Shown here piece by piece: positions 1 through 8,381 of a stretch of 21,821 nt of DNA. The notes beneath the pieces were generated by a model. It was not told where the DNA came from. It did no database searches and was given only the letters and a program-made list of their open reading frames with translations. The DNA lies in contig CANRIE010000111.1 of assembly GCA_947630585.1 (NCBI GenBank), positions 1-21,821 of the forward strand, written 5' to 3'. Positions within the stretch are counted from its first letter, which is position 1, and every line of letters starts with the position of its first letter. The translations under genes were made by a program, and so were the position numbers. The stretch comes from an uncultured Bacilli bacterium. Its GTDB lineage: Bacteria > Bacillota_I > Bacilli_A > RF39 > UBA660.

Positions 1-285
1 GAATTAATATTTGGAATATTTCAAACGGTTGATTTGATAATATTTTTAATAGGAGTTGGAATAACGCTTTTGATGTTAGTTATTCTATCTAGTGTTAGTA
101 TGTTAGGAGATCCTACTTCGATTTTAGCAATATTGCCTGCTGGAATAGCGACAATTCTTGTTTTTCCATTTCCTAACTATCATAATATTAGAGTTGCACT
201 TGGAGAACTAATTGCTTTTTATACTAATAGGCAAAAATATGTTTGGAGAGGATGGTGTTCAAAATATGAATTCAAAGATAAATAG
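1..285 (+). CDS. PrgI/VirB3-like T4SS membrane protein, 5' truncated by window edge
   Basis: The reading frame is open from base 1 (E-L-I-F-G-I-F-Q-T-V-D-L...), so the true start lies upstream and the TTG at 34 is not the start. The visible 94 residues contain two hydrophobic segments separated by a short polar stretch (G-D-P-T-S). They end in a soluble tail with Y-T-N-R-Q-K-Y-V-W-R-G. Small proteins of this layout immediately upstream of TraC-like and VirB4 genes are the PrgI family of Gram-positive conjugation systems, the counterpart of VirB3 in the inner-membrane complex. The stop overlaps the start of the next gene by 20 bases, which suggests translational coupling. Family assignment rests on the Ile-Phe-Gly opening, the two TM segments and gene order. 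Residue-level conservation is weak. Confidence 0.7.
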   Translation, partial: ELIFGIFQTVDLIIFLIGVGITLLMLVILSSVSMLGDPTSILAILPAGIATILVFPFPNYHNIRVALGELIAFYTNRQKYVWRGWCSKYEFKDK

Positions 286-883
286 TGGAATGGTTGCCAA
301 TACTGGAAAAGTTCAAAATAATAATAATACACAAAAAAAAGTTAATTCAAATTCTGGATATACTGAAGATTGGATTAATGTTAAAAGTATTACTAATGGT
401 ATGATAGTATTACCTAATAATGAAAAAGTAACAGGTGTTAAAATTCAACCAAAGAATATTTTCATTCTTGATCCTTTACAACAAGAAGCAACTTTAAATG
501 CACTTAAAAACTTTTATAATCTTATGAATTTTGAATTTTGGATGATATCAGCTGATAGACCTGTTGATATATCTGTTTATCAGTCACAACTGCAAATAAT
601 GCTTCAAAATGCCAAGACTCCTGCTCAATTTAAGATAATTGCTCAAGATATTGATAAAGCGAATATGTTTATTAATAATCAAGTTGTTGATACGGAATAT
701 TATTTTCTATTTAAAGAAAAAAATGTTGATGAAATAAATAAAAAATTAAGATTAATAATAAATGGGCTTGCTAGTTGTGGACTTAATTCAAGTCAAACAA
801 CTAATGATGATTTACGGATGATTTTAGATAACTTTTTAAATGGTGGAGTTAAAACGGAATTTGGAACGGTGGTGACTGAGTAA
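266..883 (+). CDS. TraC-like protein, resembling the VirB4 N-terminal domain
   Basis: 205 residues from ATG 266. The frame is open further upstream, but GGAGAGG at 245-251 supports this ATG; an ATG at 239 is possible. Residues 1-35 are Asn/Gln-rich and look disordered. The rest is an alpha/beta domain starting W-I-N-V-K-S-I-T-N-G-M-I-V-L, then V-T-G-V-K-I-Q-P-K-N-I-F. This is the pattern of the domain that precedes the ATPase in full-length VirB4/TraC proteins (a conserved 'xIKSIxxGxIxLxDGxxVxVLEVxPINF' theme). In many Gram-positive conjugative elements this part is a separate gene just upstream of virB4. It has no signal peptide, so it is probably cytoplasmic or membrane-associated with VirB4. 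Its stop and the virB4 start share a base (TAATG), a coupled arrangement. There is no visible catalytic motif. Confidence 0.7.
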   Translation: MNSKINSGMVANTGKVQNNNNTQKKVNSNSGYTEDWINVKSITNGMIVLPNNEKVTGVKIQPKNIFILDPLQQEATLNALKNFYNLMNFEFWMISADRPVDISVYQSQLQIMLQNAKTPAQFKIIAQDIDKANMFINNQVVDTEYYFLFKEKNVDEINKKLRLIINGLASCGLNSSQTTNDDLRMILDNFLNGGVKTEFGTVVTE

Positions 884-2670
884 TGAGTATATTTAAAAGT
901 GAAATTGCACCTAAAGGTCTACAGTTTAATCCTAGTGATTTTAATATAAGTGATAAGTATGCAACGATTATGACGGTTATTTCTTATCCTAGAGCAATTG
1001 TGCCAGGATATTTAGCTGATTTAACTAACATTCCTGGAATTAAAGTTGTAATTAAGCACATACCAGTTCCATTTGCAATGCTACAAAAAATGATTAATAA
1101 GCAAATTGCTGATTATAAGGAACGTTATCAACAAGAAAAAGATAGAACAATGCAAGAAAGAATTAGGCAAAATTTTGAATCACTAGAATATTTTGTTTCG
1201 ATGTTGGCTGCTAATCAATCAACTGTATTTGATTTTCAAATGCATATAATGATTGTTGCAAATTCAAGAGAAGAGTTAGAGCTTAAGAAAACTAATGTTA
1301 AAAATTTTCTAGATTCTATGGAACTTCGAGCAGTTACTTTAAGATTTGAACAAGAAACATTGTTGAAGTCAATTTTACCAATTTTTCCTAAACAAAAAAT
1401 TGAAGAAAGAATTGGAACTCCAATTCCATCCGTTACAGTTGCTGGAATGTATCCTTTTGTTTTTGATTCGATTAAAGATCCTGGTTTATCTAATTTAATT
1501 GGAATTGATTTTTCTGGAGGAGTTATCTTATTTAATCAGTTTTTATATAAAATGCGTAATGAAACTAATCGAAATAATGCTAATATGATTATTTTAGGTG
1601 GAAGTGGTTCTGGTAAATCAACAGCAGCTAAACTTTTACTTCGGGGGCATATTAGGAACGGCTGTCAAATTGTTGCAATTGATCCTGAAAACGAACTTGA
1701 AGATATAACAAGAATGGCTGGAGGAGATATAGTTGACCTTGGTAAAGGTGGATCATTTGGAATGATTAACCCCCTTGAAATAATAATTGATGTTGATGAA
1801 GAAGAAATAAGTCAAGGACTTGGATATGCAGTTTTAACTAGAACATTACAATTTTTAAAAGCTTTTATGAGGTATTATTACCCTGATATTGAAGAAGATG
1901 TTCAAACATTATTTAGTGAAATTGTTCAAGATACTTATCGACGTTTTGATATTAATTTTGAAACTAATTTTATGACGAAGACAAGTGAAGATTTTCCAAT
2001 TTTTTCAGATGTTTATGAGACTGTTAAAAGTAGATTATTATCTTTAACTGAGAAAACTCATGAAAGAGATGTTATGGAAAGATTAGAGTTAAAATTACGA
2101 CCTTTTGTAAGAGAATTAAGTTATTATTTTAATGGTCATACAACAATTAAAAAAGATAGTGAGTATATAGTATTTAATATTAAAGAGTTAATGAATCAAG
2201 ATACTAATATTAAAAATGCTTTATTCTTTAATATTTTAAAGTTTGCATGGGGATTATGTCTTGATAAAAGTCGGGATACAATTTTAATGGTAGATGAAGC
2301 ACATGTCTTACTTGGAGGAAAGAACGTTCTTGGTGCTGACTTTTTAGCACAAGTTCAAAGAAGAAGTCGAAAATATAATACAGGTACAATTATTATAACT
2401 CAACAGCCAAGTGATTTTTCAGACCCTGATGTTATAACTCAAGGTAAAGCAATATTTGATAATGCTTCATATTACATGATAATGCAGCTTCGGAAACAAG
2501 CAGCTGAAGATTTATCACATTTAGTTGATTTGAATGAAAATGAAATAGAAAGTATAAAAAGATATACTCAAGGACAAGCTTTATTTGTATGTGGATCAAG
2601 GAGAATGCAAATTGAGGTTGTTGTAACCCAAGAAGAATTAGAATCATTTGGTTCTGGTGGAGGATTATAG
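883..2670 (+). CDS. VirB4-family T4SS ATPase
   Basis: 595-residue AAA-type ATPase that would power assembly and substrate transfer of the type IV secretion channel at the cytoplasmic membrane. The Walker A motif G-G-S-G-S-G-K-S-T is at residues 239-247 (Lys245). The Walker B motif I-L-M-V-D-E-A-H has Asp471 and Glu472. It is followed by the R-R-S-R-K-Y-N-T-G and T-Q-Q-P-S-D-F segments typical of the VirB4/TraC C-terminal RecA-like lobe. The N-terminal ~200 residues form the usual pre-ATPase domain, including a helical E-R-Y-Q-Q-E-K stretch around 86-100. At 595 residues it is shorter than ~800-residue VirB4 proteins because the most N-terminal domain is in the preceding gene. The start overlaps the upstream stop (TAATG). 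All key ATPase residues are intact, so the machine looks functional. Confidence 0.93.
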   Translation: MSIFKSEIAPKGLQFNPSDFNISDKYATIMTVISYPRAIVPGYLADLTNIPGIKVVIKHIPVPFAMLQKMINKQIADYKERYQQEKDRTMQERIRQNFESLEYFVSMLAANQSTVFDFQMHIMIVANSREELELKKTNVKNFLDSMELRAVTLRFEQETLLKSILPIFPKQKIEERIGTPIPSVTVAGMYPFVFDSIKDPGLSNLIGIDFSGGVILFNQFLYKMRNETNRNNANMIILGGSGSGKSTAAKLLLRGHIRNGCQIVAIDPENELEDITRMAGGDIVDLGKGGSFGMINPLEIIIDVDEEEISQGLGYAVLTRTLQFLKAFMRYYYPDIEEDVQTLFSEIVQDTYRRFDINFETNFMTKTSEDFPIFSDVYETVKSRLLSLTEKTHERDVMERLELKLRPFVRELSYYFNGHTTIKKDSEYIVFNIKELMNQDTNIKNALFFNILKFAWGLCLDKSRDTILMVDEAHVLLGGKNVLGADFLAQVQRRSRKYNTGTIIITQQPSDFSDPDVITQGKAIFDNASYYMIMQLRKQAAEDLSHLVDLNENEIESIKRYTQGQALFVCGSRRMQIEVVVTQEELESFGSGGGL

Positions 2671-2699
2671 AATTTTTGTTGTAAAGGTGGGTGAGTCGG

Positions 2700-5228
2700 A
2701 TGAATAATCAAGAACAAGAGCAGAATGTTGAGTCTGGTGTAAAAACGGCGCACGTTGCTGGTAAAACGGCTGCAACTGCAGCAGGAAATGCTGTTGGAGG
2801 TGTAGTTGGAGGAAAGGTTGCAGGAAAAGTTTATGATGCTGTTTCTAAAACTGGTTTAGGGCAAACTCTTGAACGGAATGTTGGAAGTATTTTAGCTAGA
2901 AGTCCGGTTGGTAATTTAAATAAAAAATTAGATGATGCAGGAATGATTGATGCTGCTGATAGGACTTTAAATGGTAGAAATGGTAATAAGAAATTCGGGA
3001 ATAATCAGGGTTTAAGAAGAAATAATGGCAATTTACCTAAAAGAGAAAATCAACTAGGAGCTAATAATAGTACTGATGATGGTAGCAGTGATGTCCCTAA
3101 TGCTTTAAAAAATCCTAATCATTATCAAGGAATATCATCAAGAGGTATTTCATCATCAACATCAACGACTACAACAGAACAAAAAGATGACTCTGATTCT
3201 CAAGAAGATGATAGTGCAGATGATGCTTTTGGAGAAAGTGAGGAGAAGCAAATCTTTGCTTTTAGGTTAAAAAAAATTGTTATTCCGATGTTATTGTTTG
3301 GTTCTTGTATAGTAGTAATTATGCTAGTTTTATTAATTCAAATATTGCTTAATCCAATTGAAAGTATTCTTTCTATTGTTAGTTTAAATTCTTGGAATGA
3401 TGATAATAAAACTTATGTTTATGAGAATGGAAAAAGTAAATTTGCTAATGAAGAATATAATAATTTTATAAAGGGATCATCAGATGAAAGTCAAAGTGGA
3501 TTAATTCAAGAATTTCAAGAAAAATTTGGAGTATCTATTGATTGGATAATGTTAGATACTATTCTTGAATATCAACATTTATTATCTGGTAATAACGGAT
3601 TTTATGGAGAAACAGATAATTTTCCAATTACTGAAGATGAGATAAGAGCAAAACTTAATGAATTTGGGGATTTAGATGGAATTACAGGGATTAATGATTC
3701 TGATCCATCAAGATTATTAATAATATATGTTGCTAGGTTTATGATAGATAATAGTAATGGTTATTATACCTGTGATGTAAGTGAAGAAGGAGAATTTTAT
3801 AATAAATTAATAGATAGTTGGCTTTTAACAGCTTATTATGGTAAAAATTTAAAGGATACTGAGTATGAGACAAGGAAAAATTTAGTAGATCAAATATACC
3901 TTCAATATAATTTTGCTAAAGAAGCTTTAAATAATGGAAGTTCTTCTGGTATAATTTCAAGTAAAATTCAAGTACATTTACAAACTTGTGAAGTGCCATA
4001 TTCAACAATGATAAATGAAAGAGGAAAACAAGTATTTAGCAATGATCGAAATATTAATAAAGGAACTAGTTATCCGGAGTCGTTTAGTTTGACTGATTAT
4101 TTAAAAGGTGCAGTTGAAGGTGAGCTTGGAAGAGGTTCTCTAAATGATGAAACTAAAGAGGGAGTTAAAGCATTTGTTATAGCAACTTTATCATATACAT
4201 TAGGAAGCTTTAATGTTGATTTTTATCCAGGACTTTTAGAATTTAACTTTCCAAGTGGTAATTGTAGGCTTGTTTCTTGTGATGTTACTAATGGGTGTAG
4301 TTATACTAATAATGGTATGCAATTTGGAACGGCATATAGTGGAACTAATCGAGGTGGTGGTATTCATCAACCTTGGACACCTGAGCAAAATGCTTATATG
4401 GATCAAATTTTAAGTGAAGTATTTGGAATTGTAATGGTTAAAAAAGGAATAACAGCCGAAACATTTTCGAGTGGCGATGATTTAACCGGTGGAAATTATT
4501 ATCAATATGTCTCAATGTGTGGAGCTAATACCAATTGTATGGGTCAAGAAGAAGCCTTACAAGATTCACGCAATGGAATGAATTATGTAGAAATATTAAA
4601 TAAATATTACCATAATTTTGATTTAATTAATATTAAGGAAGGATTATATTTAGAAAGTGGTGGAGAATTTAATGGCCAAATACAATTAAATGAACAATTT
4701 CATTATCATCAAGGTGATTATTCCCAAAGTTGGTGTGCTGGAAGTTCAATCAGTTCATCAGGATGTGCTTTAACTTCAGCTTCCATTGCTATCTCATTGT
4801 TAACTGGAGAAAAACATGATCCATTAGATTTAAATAAAACTGCATCTGGATTTGGTAATTGTAGTTCTTATTCATCTCATCGGAATGATTTAATCGTAAA
4901 ATTAGGTCAAAAATTTGGATTAACAACTAGTCAAATAATGAAAAAAGATTCAGCTGGTGTAAATCAAATGCTTCAAAATATTTCTGAAGGCAATACCGTA
5001 GTAGTTGCAAGAATTGCTCCTAATGGTGCTAGATATAGTACATCTAATGGTCATTATATAGCATTAGTTGGGGTTAAAATGGAAAATAATCGACAAAAAG
5101 TTTTAGTATGGGATCCAGGTAGTAGAAGTTCAAGTCGAGATAATTATTGGGCCGATTTTGAAAATGATATATTAAAATATGTCCGAAGTGATGTAAATGC
5201 ATTTATGATATTTAGAAATCTTAAATAG
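2700..5228 (+). CDS. T4SS-associated membrane wall hydrolase: SpoIID-like domain plus C39-like peptidase
   Basis: 842 residues from ATG 2700, chosen over the in-frame GTG at 2691 because AAAGGTGG (2683-2690) sits at the right distance only for the ATG. Residues 1-190 are Gly/Ala/Asn/Ser-rich and probably cytoplasmic. One TM helix lies at about 193-217, and the remainder would be outside. A SpoIID-like region spans about 464-644. It opens with D-Y-L-K-G-A-V-E-G-E-L-G (Glu475 aligns with the SpoIID catalytic Glu) and closes with M-G-Q-E-E-A-L and N-Y-V-E-I-L-N-K-Y-Y. The C-terminus looks like a papain-fold C39-type peptidase: S-G-C-A-L-T-S (Cys689), G-H-Y-I-A-L-V-G (His785) and W-D-P-G (Asp805). 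By analogy with PrgK/TcpG/VirB1 proteins it would open peptidoglycan for the T4SS channel. The outer part has many Cys residues, perhaps disulfides. The SpoIID call is by motif and is divergent. Confidence 0.78.
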   Translation: MNNQEQEQNVESGVKTAHVAGKTAATAAGNAVGGVVGGKVAGKVYDAVSKTGLGQTLERNVGSILARSPVGNLNKKLDDAGMIDAADRTLNGRNGNKKFGNNQGLRRNNGNLPKRENQLGANNSTDDGSSDVPNALKNPNHYQGISSRGISSSTSTTTTEQKDDSDSQEDDSADDAFGESEEKQIFAFRLKKIVIPMLLFGSCIVVIMLVLLIQILLNPIESILSIVSLNSWNDDNKTYVYENGKSKFANEEYNNFIKGSSDESQSGLIQEFQEKFGVSIDWIMLDTILEYQHLLSGNNGFYGETDNFPITEDEIRAKLNEFGDLDGITGINDSDPSRLLIIYVARFMIDNSNGYYTCDVSEEGEFYNKLIDSWLLTAYYGKNLKDTEYETRKNLVDQIYLQYNFAKEALNNGSSSGIISSKIQVHLQTCEVPYSTMINERGKQVFSNDRNINKGTSYPESFSLTDYLKGAVEGELGRGSLNDETKEGVKAFVIATLSYTLGSFNVDFYPGLLEFNFPSGNCRLVSCDVTNGCSYTNNGMQFGTAYSGTNRGGGIHQPWTPEQNAYMDQILSEVFGIVMVKKGITAETFSSGDDLTGGNYYQYVSMCGANTNCMGQEEALQDSRNGMNYVEILNKYYHNFDLINIKEGLYLESGGEFNGQIQLNEQFHYHQGDYSQSWCAGSSISSSGCALTSASIAISLLTGEKHDPLDLNKTASGFGNCSSYSSHRNDLIVKLGQKFGLTTSQIMKKDSAGVNQMLQNISEGNTVVVARIAPNGARYSTSNGHYIALVGVKMENNRQKVLVWDPGSRSSSRDNYWADFENDILKYVRSDVNAFMIFRNLK

Positions 5229-5236
5229 GAGGACAA

Positions 5237-5950
5237 ATGAATTTAAAAAAAATATTTTTAGTTTTAATAGGTATTTTTCTTATGACTGGGTGTGCTGATG
5301 TAAAATATAATATTAATATTAGTAAAAAAATGAAAGTTGAAGAAGAAGTTTTTATAACCGGAACTAATACTTATTTTGCTAATTTTTATAGAAATTTGCC
5401 AATTACAATTGTTGAAGAATATTATAATAATAAAGAAACAATGAAACCATTGGCAGAAAATGGATATACGTTTGAAATAAATAAAGATAAAGGTAGATAT
5501 CCTGGAATACTTGCTAATAAAAGTTTTAATTCGTTAAAAGAATATAAAGAAAATACGGTTTTTATAAATCAAGTATTTGAGGATATTAGTTTAATAGAAA
5601 ATGATAAATTAATTACTTTAGAAACTAAAAATTTTTTACCATATGTGGAAGATGAAAGTTTTGGGAGATATCCTATTTCAAATTTAAGTATAGATATAAA
5701 ACTTCCATATGTAGTAACTGAGAACAATGCCGATAGTTATAATCCTAAAACTAATACTTTTACATGGAAAATAGATTCAAATACTAAAGATAAAGAAATT
5801 AAATTAACATTTGATAAAAGTAAAATTTATGTGTATAATTTAATTATGTATATTTCAATTATTATCCTGATTATTTTAGGTATAATATTAGGAATATTAA
5901 TAAGAAAGATGATAGTTAAAAATCGAAGAAATAATAAAATTATAGGTTAG
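5237..5950 (+). CDS. Predicted lipoprotein with C-terminal membrane anchor, T4SS cluster
   Basis: 237 residues. A lipoprotein signal peptide is clear: M-N-L-K-K, a hydrophobic core, then the lipobox L-M-T-G-C with Cys19 as the lipidation site. The mature part begins A-D-V-K-Y-N-I-N-I and continues as a beta-rich, charged domain. A second hydrophobic segment at about 203-224 is followed by a basic tail (R-K-M-I-V-K-N-R-R-N-N-K), which fits a C-terminal TM helix with its end in the cytoplasm. The protein is therefore tethered at both ends with a ~180-residue domain outside. The lipobox, beta domain and C-terminal TM layout recalls LppM/DUF3153-type proteins, but this is a resemblance of architecture only. 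A strong AGGAGG (5227-5232) precedes ATG 5237, eight bases after the hydrolase stop. Position in the operon suggests a surface accessory part of the T4SS; its function is unknown. Confidence 0.72.
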   Translation: MNLKKIFLVLIGIFLMTGCADVKYNINISKKMKVEEEVFITGTNTYFANFYRNLPITIVEEYYNNKETMKPLAENGYTFEINKDKGRYPGILANKSFNSLKEYKENTVFINQVFEDISLIENDKLITLETKNFLPYVEDESFGRYPISNLSIDIKLPYVVTENNADSYNPKTNTFTWKIDSNTKDKEIKLTFDKSKIYVYNLIMYISIIILIILGIILGILIRKMIVKNRRNNKIIG

Positions 5951-5960
5951 GTGATTTATT

Positions 5961-8273
5961 ATGAAATTAAAATTACGATTTGACCCCAAAGATATGAAGA
6001 AATTTTTAATTGCATGTTTAGTTCTATTGTATATAGTTGCTGTTGCCGTTGCAAATTTATCAAGTGTAACATCAACTGGTGAATTTTCAGGGTTAAATCC
6101 TTTTCCGGCTTTTAGTAAAGAATTAATTGGTTCAACTTTAGTATTTTTTATAGTAGCCTTAATAGCCCTTTTAGTAAGTTGTAAAAGTTACTTCTTTGAA
6201 TTTGAAAAAGGATTAGGATTTACAACCGAGAAAAAGACGGATGGATATGCTAAATGGTGTGATGCTAAAGATATGAAAAAGCAATTAAACTTAGTTAATC
6301 CAACGGATGTTAAAGCTGACTATGCTGGAGTTGCTTTAATAAATGATGGAAAAAAGATTTATGTTGATAATGGTGAATATCATAATTTAGTAATAGGTTC
6401 AACCGGTAGTGGTAAAACAACAGCTATAATTTATCCTATGATTGAATTATTATCTAAACATGGGGAATCAATGATTCTAACTGATCCCAAGGGAGAGTTA
6501 TACGAAAAGAAAAGCAATATGCTAAGAGCTAAAGGTTATAAAATAATTTTATTAAATTTCCGTGATCCTGGGCGTGGAAATACTTGGAATCCTTTGACTT
6601 TACCTTATAAATTATGGAAAAATGGTAATCAAGATAAAGCAACTGAGTTACTTGAAGATTTAGCTGCTAATATTTTGTATGATGAAGGAAATAAAAATGC
6701 TGACCCATTCTGGGAAAAAACATCAGCTGATTACTTTACAGGATTAACTCTTGGGTTATTTGAAGATGCTAATGAAGATGAAATAAATTTAAATAGTATT
6801 AGTTTAATGACAACAGTTGGGGAAGAAAAAATAGGTGGTAGTACTTATGTTAAAGAGTACTTTAGTGGAAAAGACCCTAATAGTGCTGCTTATATAAGTG
6901 CATCTAGTACAATTCTTGCTCCAAATGAAACAAAAATGAGTATCATTGCAGTTTTTAAACAAAAAATAAAATTATTTGCGTCACGTGTTAATTTATCGGA
7001 AATGTTATCTTATAGTGATTTTTCAATTGAAGATATTGGACGTCAAAAATCAGCTTTATTTATAGTTATTCAAGATGAAAAGAAAACATATCACTCATTA
7101 GTTACAATCTTAATTAAACAAATCTATGAAACTTTAATTGATGTTGCTCAAAATCATGGAGGAAAACTTCCAATTAGAACTAATTTCTTACTTGATGAGT
7201 TTGCTAATATGCCACCTTTAAAAGATGTAACAACAATGATTACGGCAGCAAGAAGTCGTCAGATGCGTTTTACAATGATAATTCAGAACTTTGCTCAATT
7301 AAATGAGGTTTACGGAGAGCAAAATGCTGAAACTATTAAAGGTAATGCTGGTAACTTGATATATCTTATTTCAACTGAATTAAAAGCCTTAGAAGAAATA
7401 AGTAAGATGTGTGGAGAAATTAAAGTTAAAAGTGATAAAGAAGGAAAACCAGATGAAACTAGACCTTTAATTACTATCAGTGATTTACAAAAATTAAAAA
7501 TGAATGAAGTTATTGTTAGAAGATTAAGAATGGCTCCTTTTAAAACCAAATTAACACCTGATTATAAAATGAATTGGGGAAGAGAATACAAAAGTGCTGA
7601 TATTATGAAATTAAAGCCACGGGAAAGACATGAAGTAAAAGTATTTGATATTCGTGAATTTGTTAAAGAAAAAAAGAAAGAATCCGGAAATGGACTTGGA
7701 GGCTTCCCAGGTGGTTCACCATTTGGAGGAGGCTTCCCACCTAATCCATTTGGTGGTGGAGGCGATCCATTTAAATCACCTTTCTCTGACTTATTTGATG
7801 ACAAACCTGCTAGTAATTCAGCTGACAATAAGATTGACATTGATAAAATCTTAAAGAACTTAGATGATAAAATTGCTGAAATTGAAGCTGAAGAAAAGAA
7901 ACTTGATGAAGAAGAAAAAAATGAACAACAAAAACTTGGTGATAATAAAAACCAAAATATTCCTGATGCAAATATTGAAAATGAACATAAAAATAACAAT
8001 ATTGAAAGTTTAGATGATAATATGTCATTTGAAGATTTCTTAAATAACTTTAATGAAGAAGATTTTAAATCTAATAATGCTGATACTAAATATGGAGAGG
8101 AAGCAAATCCTAAAAATGTTGATGACTTAGTTAATAAAATAAAAGAACAAAGTGTAGATAATCAAGTAGGAAAAAATGTTCAACCTAAATATCCGCAAGA
8201 AGAGAAAGTGGAAGATAAAAAATACAAAGAAGTAAGTGACGACGAATTTTTTGATGATTTCTTTGATGAATAG
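5961..8273 (+). CDS. VirD4/TraG-family T4SS coupling ATPase with long acidic tail
   Basis: 770 residues. Two N-terminal TM helices (about 14-33 and 55-75) anchor it in the membrane. The ATPase follows, with Walker A G-S-T-G-S-G-K-T-T at 146-154 (Lys152) and Walker B F-L-L-D-E-F-A-N-M-P-P (Asp412, Glu413). Conserved VirD4/TraG segments include D-P-K-G-E-L-Y, W-N-P-L and the R-S-R-Q-M-R-F-T-M-I-I-Q-N stretch. It would select DNA-protein or protein substrates and hand them to the channel. After about residue 570 comes a Gly/Pro/Phe-rich linker (F-P-G-G-S-P-F-G-G-G-F), then a Glu/Lys coiled-coil-like stretch and a very acidic Asn/Asp/Glu tail ending D-D-E-F-F-D-D-F-F-D-E. The AGGTGA site at 5949-5954 serves ATG 5961. 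It is the last gene of the T4SS run; no terminator hairpin is obvious after it. Confidence 0.93.
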   Translation: MKLKLRFDPKDMKKFLIACLVLLYIVAVAVANLSSVTSTGEFSGLNPFPAFSKELIGSTLVFFIVALIALLVSCKSYFFEFEKGLGFTTEKKTDGYAKWCDAKDMKKQLNLVNPTDVKADYAGVALINDGKKIYVDNGEYHNLVIGSTGSGKTTAIIYPMIELLSKHGESMILTDPKGELYEKKSNMLRAKGYKIILLNFRDPGRGNTWNPLTLPYKLWKNGNQDKATELLEDLAANILYDEGNKNADPFWEKTSADYFTGLTLGLFEDANEDEINLNSISLMTTVGEEKIGGSTYVKEYFSGKDPNSAAYISASSTILAPNETKMSIIAVFKQKIKLFASRVNLSEMLSYSDFSIEDIGRQKSALFIVIQDEKKTYHSLVTILIKQIYETLIDVAQNHGGKLPIRTNFLLDEFANMPPLKDVTTMITAARSRQMRFTMIIQNFAQLNEVYGEQNAETIKGNAGNLIYLISTELKALEEISKMCGEIKVKSDKEGKPDETRPLITISDLQKLKMNEVIVRRLRMAPFKTKLTPDYKMNWGREYKSADIMKLKPRERHEVKVFDIREFVKEKKKESGNGLGGFPGGSPFGGGFPPNPFGGGGDPFKSPFSDLFDDKPASNSADNKIDIDKILKNLDDKIAEIEAEEKKLDEEEKNEQQKLGDNKNQNIPDANIENEHKNNNIESLDDNMSFEDFLNNFNEEDFKSNNADTKYGEEANPKNVDDLVNKIKEQSVDNQVGKNVQPKYPQEEKVEDKKYKEVSDDEFFDDFFDE

Positions 8274-8318
8274 AAATAGGGATAACTTGTTTCTTTTTCT
8301 TTACACTAAAAATGTCTA

Positions 8319-8352
8319 ATGACTTTTCTTTTTTTAATAATTCGTATATAAT
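8319..8352 (+). promoter_or_regulatory. Possible promoter for the 198-aa protein gene
   Basis: A perfect TATAAT (8347-8352) lies 29 bases upstream of the chosen ATG at 8382. The only -35-like hexamer, ATGACT at 8319-8324, is about 22 bases away, which is too far for a good sigma-A promoter. The call therefore rests on the -10 alone, in a region where AT-rich chance matches are common. Confidence 0.35.
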
Positions 8353-8381
8353 TAAATTAAGGTAAAAAGGATATGAATATA

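Noticed and set aside
2432..2753. Two minus-strand frames at the virB4/hydrolase junction
   Set aside because: They lie antisense to intact, motif-bearing genes and show no recognisable domain.
7562..7999. A 145-codon minus-strand frame rich in Ser and Phe, with a Pro-rich middle
   Set aside because: It is the antisense of the low-complexity VirD4 tail; its composition mirrors the Glu/Lys and Gly/Pro codons of the real gene, and it lacks a convincing ribosome-binding site.
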